Origin: Thermoplasmata archaeon
GTDB lineage: Archaea; Thermoplasmatota; Thermoplasmata; Thermoplasmatales; Thermoplasmataceae
Reading direction: 5' to 3'
Assembly (NCBI GenBank): GCA_021818715.1
Contig: JAKATN010000007.1
Coordinates: 1 to 50,591 of the forward strand
Length of the DNA stretch: 50,591 nucleotides
The position numbers and the translations under genes are program-made. Numbering within the stretch: the stretch's first letter is position 1; each line of letters begins with the position of its first letter. Of this stretch, positions 17,312 to 25,702 are shown piece after piece. The notes below the pieces were generated by a model. It ran no database searches, had not been told where the DNA came from, and saw only the letters and a program-made list of their open reading frames with translations.

Positions 17312-18023
17312 TCACTCCCTCCAGAAATGACGTGAAACCAGGGATGTCCCTGTGCTCCAGATAATCCACAAGCGCTGATCCTATTGCTATCCCGTCTGCC
17401 CCAAGTATCCTCAATTCCCTGATCTGGGAAGGGGTGCGTATCCCGAAGCCGAAACAGATCTCCCTTCCCCCGAGCAGTTCCCTGGCACGCAGATATATGC
17501 TCTCCATTGAGGTGGGGAGCGAAACTCCTGTCGAGGGCAGCAACCCATAATAAATCCATGATTCTGTGAGGGCGGAGAGTTTCCTGACGACGCTGTCAGG
17601 GGTTGCCTGGGAAACGAAGGGGATGAATTCCAGCCCCTCGCCTTCAACATTCCTGATTATCCTTTCCGCATCATGGAAGTAATCTGTAATCAGATCCGGA
17701 AGCATGAGACCGCTGAAGCCGAAATCTCTCACCTTTGCAAGGAATGATCCAGGGTCACCTGAAATGGAACTGAAATAGGCAAGCGCATACGCACTCAATC
17801 CGTCTCTGGATAGATCCCTGAGCATCTCCCTTGCTGAGCTGTCGGAGTATGATAGCAGCGCTGATCTGTGCGTGTTCTTTATTGCAGGGCCGTCGTACCT
17901 TGGATCACTGCATGGAAAACCAAGTTCGATCCTTTCTGCCCCAAGATCCCTGCCTTTCCTCACAAACATGGCGAGTGATTCGTTGTCCGGGTATCCCATT
18001 GTGAAGTACAGGGTGAGATTCAT
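17295..18023 (-). CDS. trpA: Tryptophan synthase alpha subunit
   Basis: 242 residues. It cleaves indole glycerol phosphate to indole and glyceraldehyde 3-phosphate. The catalytic pair is visible as E33 in IELGFPCSDP and D44 in YDGPAIK. The phosphate-binding GFGIRTP motif is near the C-terminus. The ATG overlaps the trpB stop by four bases. It is slightly short for the family (about 250-268), and the partner beta subunit is of the TrpB2 type. Confidence 0.94.
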   Translation of the reverse strand: MNLTLYFTMGYPDNESLAMFVRKGRDLGAERIELGFPCSDPRYDGPAIKNTHRSALLSYSDSSAREMLRDLSRDGLSAYALAYFSSISGDPGSFLAKVRDFGFSGLMLPDLITDYFHDAERIIRNVEGEGLEFIPFVSQATPDSVVRKLSALTESWIYYGLLPSTGVSLPTSMESIYLRARELLGGREICFGFGIRTPSQIRELRILGADGIAIGSALVDYLEHRDIPGFTSFLEGVNAVRN

Positions 18024-19270
18024 CGTGCCCTCCCGCCGTAAATTGACAGGTCGAAGTTGCCGTGTCCGCTTACGTTCAGCACAACCGTCTTCGGGTCATG
18101 CCTGTGATCCTTTGCGTACCTGATCGCAGAAGCAATTGCATGCCCAGACTCGGGAGCAGCAACAATGCCGGTGCTGCGCGCAAAGATTTCCAGGGCAGCA
18201 AGCACCTCCTTCTCTTCTACCTCCTGCGACGATATCCTGCCCGATTTCACGAGGATTGAAAGGGATGGCGCAGCGCCATGATAGCGCAGCCCACCGGAAT
18301 AAATGGGTGGGGGGATGAAATCCGATCCGAGAGAGTACATCTTCACGTAGGGCAGTATTCCAGCAGTATCCATGGCGTCATAGTCATATTTTCCCCTGGA
18401 AAACTTGGGTACCTCCGATGCGGTTGACGCAATCATCTCGATTTTCCCATTCGAGATGAATGGAAAGACAAATCCTCCAAAATTGCTCCCTCCGCCCACA
18501 CACCCGATCATGGCCTCGGGTTCCTCGCCGGTAATCTCCAGCTGCTTCATGGTTTCCTGTCCGATGATGCTCTGATGCGAGAGAACGCTGTTCATCACGC
18601 TCCCCACCATGTATTTCATATCATGGTCCAGGGCATATTCTACGGCTTCGCTGATTGCTATCCCGAGGGAACCTGTTGACCTTGGGTCCTTCTGCAGCAT
18701 TTTCCGACCGAACTTGGTTTCCACGGATGGGCTGGCGACAACTTCCCCACCATAGAGAGCCATAACGGTCTTCCTCAGCGGTTTTTGGTCGTAGCTCACC
18801 CTCACCATGAATACTTTCGAATGGAGGCCTGTCAGTGCGGCAGCCAGCGTGGTGGCAGTCCCCCACTGGCCGGCACCAGTTTCAGTAGCAACACCGGTGA
18901 CGGATTCCCGTGATGCATAATACGCCTGCGGGATTGCCGTGTTAATCTTGTGCGACCCTGTTACAGTTGCGCCCTCATATTTCAGGAATATCTTCCCGCG
19001 GTAACCAAGGAACTCCTCGAGCCTGTTTGCACGGATAAGTGGCGTGGGCCTTCCCACCAGCCTGTAAAGATCCCTCACCTCCTCCGGTATGTTTTCGTAC
19101 CGGTTGAATGAAAATTCCTGCCTGAGTATTTCCCTCGGAATTATGCGATTCAGCAGTTCAATGGATGATCCATCTTGTGCCCTGCTCAGTGGAGGTGGCA
19201 ATGGTTCAGGAAGATCAGGCACTACGTTGTACCATTTTGTAGGCAATACTTCTTCATCGTACTTGAGCAC
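18020..19270 (-). CDS. trpB: Tryptophan synthase beta chain, TrpB2 type
   Basis: 416 residues of fold-type II PLP enzyme. It joins indole and serine to give tryptophan. The PLP lysine is K108 in TGSHKIN, the conserved ETGAGQWG follows about 20 residues later, and the phosphate loop is CVGGGSNFGG. The N-terminal KWYN and RPTPLIRA segments, and overall length above 400, mark the TrpB2 branch rather than TrpB1. In many organisms TrpB2 is a stand-alone indole salvage enzyme. Here it heads the operon next to trpA and no TrpB1 is in the window. GTG start, supported by a TATA-like box about 25 bases upstream (leaderless). Confidence 0.94.
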   Translation of the reverse strand: MLKYDEEVLPTKWYNVVPDLPEPLPPPLSRAQDGSSIELLNRIIPREILRQEFSFNRYENIPEEVRDLYRLVGRPTPLIRANRLEEFLGYRGKIFLKYEGATVTGSHKINTAIPQAYYASRESVTGVATETGAGQWGTATTLAAALTGLHSKVFMVRVSYDQKPLRKTVMALYGGEVVASPSVETKFGRKMLQKDPRSTGSLGIAISEAVEYALDHDMKYMVGSVMNSVLSHQSIIGQETMKQLEITGEEPEAMIGCVGGGSNFGGFVFPFISNGKIEMIASTASEVPKFSRGKYDYDAMDTAGILPYVKMYSLGSDFIPPPIYSGGLRYHGAAPSLSILVKSGRISSQEVEEKEVLAALEIFARSTGIVAAPESGHAIASAIRYAKDHRHDPKTVVLNVSGHGNFDLSIYGGRAR

Positions 19271-19290
19271 AAACGCGACACGTATGTCTA

Positions 19291-19298
19291 TTATTTAA
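19291..19298 (-). promoter_or_regulatory. TATA box of the trp operon
   Basis: TTAAATAA on the minus strand is centred about 25 bases before the GTG of trpB. This implies a leaderless transcript, so there is no room for a 5' attenuator. The surrounding 69-base gap is AT-rich and could hold an operator, but I see no clear palindrome. Confidence 0.55.
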
Positions 19299-19339
19299 TC
19301 ATTTATGTCATAGTTTTGTACATTAACACTGATCTGTGA

Positions 19340-20008
19340 TCATTTGAATCCTTCATGCAGTATCACCGAGCCCAGCGCAAAGGACCGCGACTTGATCGAA
19401 TGAAACCCGGCGTCAGCGAGAATTTGTGAAAATCCTTCCGGTGAGACAAAATTTTTCACTGATTCGGCCAGGTAGCTGTATGATTTGCTGCCTGTTGCCA
19501 GGTCACCAAAAAAAGGTACCATCCTGAAAAAGTACAGCGCGAACAGCGGACCGAACCAGCCAGTGGGATTGAAAATATCGAGATTCAGGAATTTTCCTCC
19601 GATCTTGAGCACCCTGTGAGCCTCGCCTGCATATTTCCTCACTGAATCCAGGTTCCTCGTAAGAAATGCGGAGACAACGCAATCAGCGGAAGAATCCGGG
19701 TAAGGCAGCGATTCAGCTGACCCTATCTGGTAGTTTACCCTCCCTGGATCAGGATTTCTTCTCATTCTTTCCGTCAGGTCGATTGCATTTACACGTGAAG
19801 CAGTGCGCCTCAGGATCAGGGAGGTGAGTTTTCCCGTACCGGCACCGCAATCAACTACCAGTGCCGCGTCGGCTGGGATTTCTTCGACAAGTGCTTTTCG
19901 CCATTTCTGATCCATACCGAAGCTGATGATGGAATCCAGCAGATCGTACTTGTCACTGATGACGCTGAAAACTTCCCTGACATGGTCACTCTTGGAGCTG
20001 CCCGCCAC
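19340..20008 (-). CDS. UbiE/MenG-like SAM-dependent methyltransferase
   Basis: 222 residues. It resembles the demethylmenaquinone/ubiquinone C-methyltransferase family: an N-terminal helix with the motif YDLLDSIISFGMDQKWR, then the SAM loop VVDCGAGTG (51-59), then RVLKIGGKF. Thermoplasmatales make menaquinone-type or thermoplasmaquinone-type quinones, so a quinone role fits. The substrate is not proven by sequence. GTG start, with three bases between it and the DUF424 stop, making it the last gene of the MCM unit. Confidence 0.8.
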   Translation of the reverse strand: MAGSSKSDHVREVFSVISDKYDLLDSIISFGMDQKWRKALVEEIPADAALVVDCGAGTGKLTSLILRRTASRVNAIDLTERMRRNPDPGRVNYQIGSAESLPYPDSSADCVVSAFLTRNLDSVRKYAGEAHRVLKIGGKFLNLDIFNPTGWFGPLFALYFFRMVPFFGDLATGSKSYSYLAESVKNFVSPEGFSQILADAGFHSIKSRSFALGSVILHEGFK

Positions 20009-20011
20009 GCC

Positions 20012-20329
20012 CTATCTCTCCAATATGGTGAACTGTGCGTACGGAACGCCCTCTATGATGAGAACGTTTTCCCTGTCCACAAAGCCTTCCCGCTCGGCTA
20101 TAGTTACCACGTTTTCTCCCACGAGGTTTGCAATCGTGCACATCCTGAGCGAATTCACGAACAGCTTCCTGTCAGATCTGACACCGAAATAGAAATTCCG
20201 GTCAACATGCAGGTGAATTTTGCCTTCCCTGAGAGTCCTTCCGACAATGCCTTCGTCCGCTGCGGCCAGCAGTACCTCCCCTCGCACTGTGGTCAACTTC
20301 ATGCAGATATTTCCCTGTTCGTCGTTCAC
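20012..20329 (-). CDS. DUF424 family protein
   Basis: 105 residues. It matches the archaeal DUF424 pattern: RGEVLLAAADEGIVGRTLREG near the start and NLVGENVV...GVPYAQF near the end. The function is unknown. The frame opens with a GTG overlapping the MCM stop by four bases. An internal ATG (residue 10, MKLTTVRGE) gives a start closer to that of typical members. Coupling to MCM is seen directly, but a role in replication is only inference. Confidence 0.75.
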   Translation of the reverse strand: MNDEQGNICMKLTTVRGEVLLAAADEGIVGRTLREGKIHLHVDRNFYFGVRSDRKLFVNSLRMCTIANLVGENVVTIAEREGFVDRENVLIIEGVPYAQFTILER

Positions 20330-22956
20330 AGTACCGCCTTTAGTTCGCCTGGTCGTTTTCCTTCATAAACCTGGCCGTCATTCATCAGGTCCTGTACGAT
20401 CTTGTCAACCCTGGCTTTCGAGATGTTTTTCGATTCGCACAGCTTTTCCAGGTCCTCCCTGGTTATGAAGCCATCCTTTCTTGTTGAGTTCCTGATCGTG
20501 GTGATGATAAGTTCCAGATCGCTTCTCTGCCTTTGGGACATCCCTATGTTTATCATATCTACGTCCACCTTTCCTCCCACGGTGGTCACGTCCCTGAGAT
20601 AATAGTCAAGAATTCCCGTGGCAAGTATGGCATCGTTCTCTGTAACAACGGTTGAAAGTCTGGTTCTTGCTGAAGCTTCGGACAGCCTGATCAGCGATTC
20701 AAGCTGCCTGGCGGTAATTTTCATCGTATCATTGTGCCTGTTTCTCGCATCGACATAAAATTCCCTGATGTAATTCATAGCTTCCTCAGACATGCGTGGA
20801 AAGACCCTTGATTTTGCATAAGCCACATATTTCCTGATAAGATCCCGATCTATTTTCGGAAGATACTCTATTTCGTCGGGTATGTCGACCTGCTTTGATG
20901 CGCCTGCCTCAATTCCCCTGTACATTTCGCCCATCTTATGCACGCGGAGCACATGGCTCGCCAGCTTTTCATCCTCTTCAATCGCCGGCTTATCCTGAAT
21001 CCTGAAAATTATGTCGAACCTGGACAGAAGAGGCGGAGGGAATTTTATCTGCTCAAGAAGGGAAAGCTCGGGATCATATCGGCCCAGGGACGGGTTGGCA
21101 GCGGCGAGAACGGAGCACCTGCTCTTCAGAGTGGCTATAATTCCTGCCTTGGATATGGTTATGGAATTATGCGACATGATGCCATTCGCTATGATGGTGC
21201 GGCTTGAAGGGACTGTAACATCATAGACGAAGTCTTCGGATTCCATATTGCTGATTGAATCCACGCTGTCCATTGATAACTTCAGAAGCAAGCCTTTCTG
21301 ATTGCCGTCGCCTGCATCGCTTTCCTCGATCACGAAGAGTTCATCGCCAGTCCTGACCCTGGATGCCTGCACAGCCTTCAATCCGCTGTCGTATATCCAC
21401 ATGGGGTGATCTTCAGTGACGGTCAACTGCAATCCTCCCCTTGTGCTGAACCTGATAAGCCTGCCCTCGTTCCTGTGCCTGCTGACCTGCGTTATCCTTG
21501 CGGGAAAAATGTTCTCAGAGTCGCTGGAAACCATGTACACTGGATCCTTGAGCCTGAGGATTTCAGCCCTGCCACGCCTGATAACCTTAGCCTGGTTTTC
21601 TGACATCAGGGAATCCACGAATTCCGCGATGGTTCTTTTGGACCCGTCTGAAAAGAAGAGAACGGTCTCGCCGTGGAAACTCTGCTGTTCCATTGCTTCA
21701 TGCATGGCACCAGTATCCGTTGGATCCATCTTGTCCAGTTCATCAATTGCTGCCAGTCCGTTGTTCGCCATCACAAGGACTCCGGCTTCCAGCGTCCAGC
21801 GCCCCTCACCGAAGTCGTCACGCACGGCTGCAGCAGTCAACCCAGCGGCGCTTGACCCTTTTCCAGCGGCATAAATCCCGCGCGGCGACAGCAGGGTCAT
21901 GTAGCGGAGCAACTGGGATTTCGCCGTACCGGGGTCTCCCACAAGAAGGATGTGAATGTCTCCCCTGATGGTAGTACCGTCCTTCATCGTCTTTCTCAGA
22001 CCGCCAAAGAGCTGCAGGACCAGTGCCCTCTTTATCATTTCATGACCATAAATTGTCGGTGCTATAGACCCTTCAAGGAGGCTTGTGACATCCGGCTTCT
22101 GTGAAAGCTCCAGTATGTTTTTTTCATCCTCTTTCGTGATTTCTATGTCCGTTATCTCCCTGACATCCTTGTCATGGTTTATGGCGTAGATGTAGGTATG
22201 GAATTCTGTAAGTGGTACAATTCCCTGCCTTTTCTGCTCCGCCACCAGCACGCCTGTAATCAGCGCCCTGTCACCGGGGAAAAGTTGCCCGGTAAGATCG
22301 TCTTCAATAATCACCTCAATGCGCTGCGGCTGTGATCCCCCTTCCATAGTTTCCGGGTTTTCCTGGATTTCTATCTTCTGAACATCAACGAATTCCGATT
22401 CATTGGGCAGCAGCGTGAATTTTACCTTCTTTCCTTCCGAAGGGCATTCGTCATTTGTGCAGACTTCAGGTTCCTCCAGCCTTCCCCTGAGCTGGGATCG
22501 GTATATTATGGACTTGCAAAACGCGCATTCGAATGCCGCGTTCTGCAGGCGGGGGGTCACCTCTGTATTCTTTCTCACGATGCCGGTTACACTTATGAGG
22601 CGTCCGATGTTGTTGCTTCTGATGCTCCGGATCTCGATGAAAGTATCCTTCAGCGGGGTGTCAACCAGTCTTATATTGAAACGTCGCGAATCCGAAGGCA
22701 GGATTCCCTTCTCCAGGTAGTCTTTCCTGACGATGTCCTCTCCAATCCTGAGCATGGCTTCCGGCATGGCAAGTATCATGTCGGCGAACCCCTCAATCTT
22801 CGATATGTCCTTGAAGGAAACATTCATGGACCTGGTGTCCGGGTAGACCTGCCTTAATTGATTCAGGATATCCGTGTATCCATAAAGTTCGAAAAGATCG
22901 TACCACGCTCTCTTCGCAAATTCCTCAATCTCCTCAGGGACTGTGGTTATCGCCAC
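20326..22956 (-). CDS. mcm: Replicative helicase MCM precursor containing a mini-intein
   Basis: 876 residues, of which 172 are an intein, leaving a 704-residue MCM. The N-terminal domain carries a zinc site (C144, C147, C166, C171). The AAA+ core has Walker A GDPGTAKS (340-347) and Walker B IDELDK (404-409), followed by the AMHEAMEQQ helix where the intein sits. The C-terminus has a winged-helix domain. The ring unwinds DNA 3' to 5' ahead of the replication fork. Start GTG, supported by a TATA-like box about 27 bases upstream, so leaderless. The downstream DUF424 and methyltransferase genes overlap or abut it. Confidence 0.95.
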   Translation of the reverse strand: MAITTVPEEIEEFAKRAWYDLFELYGYTDILNQLRQVYPDTRSMNVSFKDISKIEGFADMILAMPEAMLRIGEDIVRKDYLEKGILPSDSRRFNIRLVDTPLKDTFIEIRSIRSNNIGRLISVTGIVRKNTEVTPRLQNAAFECAFCKSIIYRSQLRGRLEEPEVCTNDECPSEGKKVKFTLLPNESEFVDVQKIEIQENPETMEGGSQPQRIEVIIEDDLTGQLFPGDRALITGVLVAEQKRQGIVPLTEFHTYIYAINHDKDVREITDIEITKEDEKNILELSQKPDVTSLLEGSIAPTIYGHEMIKRALVLQLFGGLRKTMKDGTTIRGDIHILLVGDPGTAKSQLLRYMTLLSPRGIYAAGKGSSAAGLTAAAVRDDFGEGRWTLEAGVLVMANNGLAAIDELDKMDPTDTGAMHEAMEQQSFHGETVLFFSDGSKRTIAEFVDSLMSENQAKVIRRGRAEILRLKDPVYMVSSDSENIFPARITQVSRHRNEGRLIRFSTRGGLQLTVTEDHPMWIYDSGLKAVQASRVRTGDELFVIEESDAGDGNQKGLLLKLSMDSVDSISNMESEDFVYDVTVPSSRTIIANGIMSHNSITISKAGIIATLKSRCSVLAAANPSLGRYDPELSLLEQIKFPPPLLSRFDIIFRIQDKPAIEEDEKLASHVLRVHKMGEMYRGIEAGASKQVDIPDEIEYLPKIDRDLIRKYVAYAKSRVFPRMSEEAMNYIREFYVDARNRHNDTMKITARQLESLIRLSEASARTRLSTVVTENDAILATGILDYYLRDVTTVGGKVDVDMINIGMSQRQRSDLELIITTIRNSTRKDGFITREDLEKLCESKNISKARVDKIVQDLMNDGQVYEGKRPGELKAVL
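21166..21681 (-). other. Mini-intein (172 residues) in MCM
   Basis: It interrupts the MCM helix after AMHEAMEQQ (residue 425) and the host sequence resumes at SITISKAGI (598). The first residue is Ser (block A: SFHGETVLF). Block B is LTVTEDHPMW, with the T-x-x-H motif. Block F/G is FVYDVTVPSS...ANGIMSHN, ending His-Asn, with Ser as the +1 extein residue. All the splicing residues I look for are therefore present. No LAGLIDADG homing-endonuclease motif is seen and the length leaves no room for one, so it should splice but not home by itself. Confidence 0.92.
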
Positions 22957-22978
22957 AGTTAACGATAACCATCCAATG

Positions 22979-22988
22979 TATTATAATT
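22979..22988 (-). promoter_or_regulatory. TATA box for mcm
   Basis: AATTATAATA on the minus strand is centred about 27 bases upstream of the GTG start and supports a leaderless GTG-initiated mRNA. Confidence 0.5.
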
Positions 22989-23047
22989 CCCATGGCTTGA
23001 ATTTCAGAATACCCTGTTCATTTAGTGGAGGCAGAAAGAGTAGAAAA

Positions 23048-23057
23048 TTGTTTAATC
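23048..23057 (+). promoter_or_regulatory. TATA-like box for phosphoglycerate mutase
   Basis: TTGTTTAATC is centred about 25 bases before the ATG at 23077, consistent with a leaderless transcript. Confidence 0.4.
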
Positions 23058-23076
23058 ACAGGGAATATCTCAGTCC

Positions 23077-24291
23077 ATGAAAAAAATTGCCCTATTGATT
23101 CTGGATGGGCTGGGCGACAGGCCATGCAATGTTCTTCACGGGCTCACCCCACTGCAGTTTGCGTACAAACCCAATATGGACAGGATGATCTCGGAAGGGC
23201 AGGGGGGGTTCATGTACCCGGTTTCTCCCGGAACCAACACCGGATCCGATACTTCCCACCTCTCACTTCTCGGGTATGATCCCAGGGATGTTTATACAGG
23301 AAGAGGGCCATTTGAGGCGATGGGGCTGGGCCTGCTAATGAATCCGGGAGATATTGCCTTCAGGGCAAACTTTGCCACTGTGGATGAAAGCGGTACCGTC
23401 ATTGACAGAAGGGCTGGACGCATCTCAGAAGGAACTGAAGCATTGGCTAAGGCAATTTCCATGGAAATTGAGGGGTATTCATTCAGGGTGAGACCCGGGG
23501 TGGAGCACAGGGCAGCCCTTGTGGTGAGTGGCCCGGATCTTTCCGATAAAATCAGCGACTCAGACCCGCATGAGGCCGGGAAGCGGGTACAGGAAATCCA
23601 TGCGATCGATGGCTCAGGCAAAAAAACTGCAGACCTGGTCAACCGATACCTGAAGGAGGCGGGCAGGATACTCAACGCACACGGAGTCAACCTGAAGAGG
23701 AAAAAGGAAGGCCTGAAACCAGCCAATGCACTGTTACTTCGCGGTGTGGGAAAGGCGCCATTGCTTAAACCGTTCCACGAGAAGTACGGCATGAAGGGGT
23801 CATGCATTGCGGGAATCCCACTCATCCGTGGCATTGGCCATCTTGCAGGGCTCAGCATCGTTTATGATGAAAGGATGACAGGCAGCTACGATTCAGACTA
23901 TGATCTCAAAGTTAAAAAGGCGATTTCCGTCCTGGAAAACGAGGATTTCGTCATAATCAATTTCAAGGCTACAGACGTGGCAGGCCATGACGGCGATGCA
24001 TTCCGCAAGGTAGAGGTCATAGAAAAGGTCGACAGGGCAATCGCCCCTCTCCTGAGCCTTGCAAAGAGTACTGTGATCGCAATAACGGGCGATCACAGCA
24101 CACCATGTGAAATGAAGGAGCACAGCGGAGACCCGCTCCCCCTGCTGGTATTTTCGGATGGGATAAGGACTGATTTCTGCAGTTATTTCGATGAAAGGCA
24201 CACGATCATGGGATCTCTGAGACTGGCTAGCGGCGACCTGATGCAGTACCTCCTGGCACTTTCAGGAAGGGCAGAAAAGTATGGAGCATAG
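23077..24291 (+). CDS. apgM: Cofactor-independent phosphoglycerate mutase, archaeal type
   Basis: 404 residues of the alkaline phosphatase superfamily. It interconverts 3- and 2-phosphoglycerate using a phosphoserine intermediate and two metal ions. The start IALLILDGLGDRP carries a metal aspartate. GSDTSHLSLLGYDP holds the probable nucleophile S57. Later metal sites are TDVAGHDGD and ITGDHSTP. The length is normal for the archaeal branch (about 400-430). It stands alone, divergent from mcm. Confidence 0.94.
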   Translation: MKKIALLILDGLGDRPCNVLHGLTPLQFAYKPNMDRMISEGQGGFMYPVSPGTNTGSDTSHLSLLGYDPRDVYTGRGPFEAMGLGLLMNPGDIAFRANFATVDESGTVIDRRAGRISEGTEALAKAISMEIEGYSFRVRPGVEHRAALVVSGPDLSDKISDSDPHEAGKRVQEIHAIDGSGKKTADLVNRYLKEAGRILNAHGVNLKRKKEGLKPANALLLRGVGKAPLLKPFHEKYGMKGSCIAGIPLIRGIGHLAGLSIVYDERMTGSYDSDYDLKVKKAISVLENEDFVIINFKATDVAGHDGDAFRKVEVIEKVDRAIAPLLSLAKSTVIAITGDHSTPCEMKEHSGDPLPLLVFSDGIRTDFCSYFDERHTIMGSLRLASGDLMQYLLALSGRAEKYGA

Positions 24292-24326
24292 GCTAAAATA
24301 GGCCGTCTGGGCGAAATTGCGAAACC

Positions 24327-24334
24327 TTATATAT
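24327..24334 (+). promoter_or_regulatory. TATA box for the four-helix membrane protein
   Basis: TTATATAT lies about 34 bases before the in-frame ATG at 24365, giving a predicted leader of only a few bases. Confidence 0.5.
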
Positions 24335-24364
24335 CAATGATGCGTTATATTGTCTGACACATGC

Positions 24365-25054
24365 ATGACAATGTTAACCTCGAGACCTAAATATGTTGAG
24401 CCAATAGATGACCGATCCTATACTCGGCTCCTGAGGAAGGAGGCTTCTCCAGACTCCAACAGAATGGCTCAGGTCAAGTCAATTTATTACACAATAATCT
24501 TTGCATTTTTACTCTGGTGGATACCTGTCGCCGGACCCGCAATTGCAGGTTACCTGGGCGGCAGGAAGGCTGGCGGCATGTGGAAGGGCATAATGGCAAG
24601 TCTTGTCGCTTCATCAATAATTATGTTCACCACATTCGCTTTGATGCCGTTCAAGTCCGGCCCACTTGCCTATGCCTCATACTATTTTGGATCCGGGATA
24701 CTCGCGATTTCGCAATCCCAGCTTGCTTCAGCTTCTAACGTTCTTACAAATATGTATACCGCCTTTGGATTGATCAGGACCTTCACATTAATAATGCCCA
24801 GTTCTCTCATAACTCTGGTCACTTTCGGATTTGTCGGCGGAACTTACAGTGAAATGCTGAACCATGAGGAAGTTCTGCACCAAACCTACAGGAGATCCCT
24901 CGACAGGGTGACCTACTCCGAGACTAGGAATACGCCCAGGTTAAAGGTCACGCAGAATACGCGGGCTTTGAGACCAAGGACAATGGGAGTCCGGACCTAC
25001 GATGGCGGCAACGAAGACTTCGAGGATGATGGGGCGTCAATGGATGAGATGTGA
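24365..25054 (+). CDS. Membrane protein of unknown function
   Basis: 229 residues from the ATG at 24365. The frame extends to a TTG at 24350, but the TATA box position favours the ATG. There are four hydrophobic segments, at about residues 38-58 (with GxxGGR after it), 65-85, 95-115 and 130-155. A charged cytoplasmic tail of about 60 residues follows, ending in an acidic cluster (EDFEDDGASMDEM). I do not recognise the family. It follows the phosphoglycerate mutase gene but has its own promoter, so a functional link is not implied. Confidence 0.7.
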   Translation: MTMLTSRPKYVEPIDDRSYTRLLRKEASPDSNRMAQVKSIYYTIIFAFLLWWIPVAGPAIAGYLGGRKAGGMWKGIMASLVASSIIMFTTFALMPFKSGPLAYASYYFGSGILAISQSQLASASNVLTNMYTAFGLIRTFTLIMPSSLITLVTFGFVGGTYSEMLNHEEVLHQTYRRSLDRVTYSETRNTPRLKVTQNTRALRPRTMGVRTYDGGNEDFEDDGASMDEM

Positions 25055-25222
25055 GAATCCCTTCTGGAAAACCTTGCTTGTTCTGCTTTTTCTGCTCTAG
25101 ATTGCAACTGGATCCAGGAGATGCCCGGCACCCTTGTTTTTGGATCTGATAGCATTGGCCTGACACCGGACAGATAAAAGATTGATCCTGCCATGAAAGA
25201 CGAAAAAAGGCCGGCTAAAAGA
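25055..25222. other. Convergent gap without gene
   Basis: 168 bases between converging genes. It is pyrimidine-rich near 25077-25100 (TTGTTCTGCTTTTTCTGC), which may terminate transcription on the plus strand. No ORF is supported. Confidence 0.3.
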
Positions 25223-25702
25223 TTATTCCCTTACCCGGCTGATGGCCTTTCCGATTGTTGAAAGCATGTTGATCATTGCTGTGGCACCAGCAGCAAAATC
25301 GGGATCTTTTCCAAGAGCCAGCAAATGCAGCAGGGTGAGCTTCTGGGGATTCTTGGCACCATCTATCATCTTTTCAGAAATGGTGTCGCTCTCAAAAGCA
25401 ATTGCCTTGATGACATCTGAAGTCCCCTCATCCGATAGTGCGGAAAAGATGGCAGGGATAAGGTTAAGAGTCTTGTAAAGCCCAACCTTCATATTATATG
25501 ATCCAAGCATCTTGGCAAGATACTCTATGTTGGAAGGGCTCACTTTGCCAATAAGCTCTAACATGGTCTGAATGGTACCCGCTTCTACAAGATCTTTGAA
25601 TATGGTTGCGAGACCAGCTATTTGATCCTTTTCCTTCATCAGTAAAATAAGGAGTTCCTCTATCGTATCCGGTGATCCGTTATTCTCATCGTTTCCAGTC
25701 AT
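25223..25702 (-). CDS. DUF1641-like protein paired with the SQR-like flavoprotein
   Basis: 159 residues, almost wholly helical. It has a DUF1641-like region around residues 70-120 (segments such as LNLIPAIFSAL) and a run of short amphipathic helices. The frame extends upstream to 25942, but that part lies inside the oxidoreductase gene. The ATG at 25702 overlaps its stop codon by one base. DUF1641 proteins are repeatedly found next to sulfide:quinone reductases or molybdenum oxidoreductases, and this pairing is what supports the assignment. Possible roles are a membrane-docking or regulatory subunit. The function is not established. Confidence 0.62.
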   Translation of the reverse strand: MTGNDENNGSPDTIEELLILLMKEKDQIAGLATIFKDLVEAGTIQTMLELIGKVSPSNIEYLAKMLGSYNMKVGLYKTLNLIPAIFSALSDEGTSDVIKAIAFESDTISEKMIDGAKNPQKLTLLHLLALGKDPDFAAGATAMINMLSTIGKAISRVRE

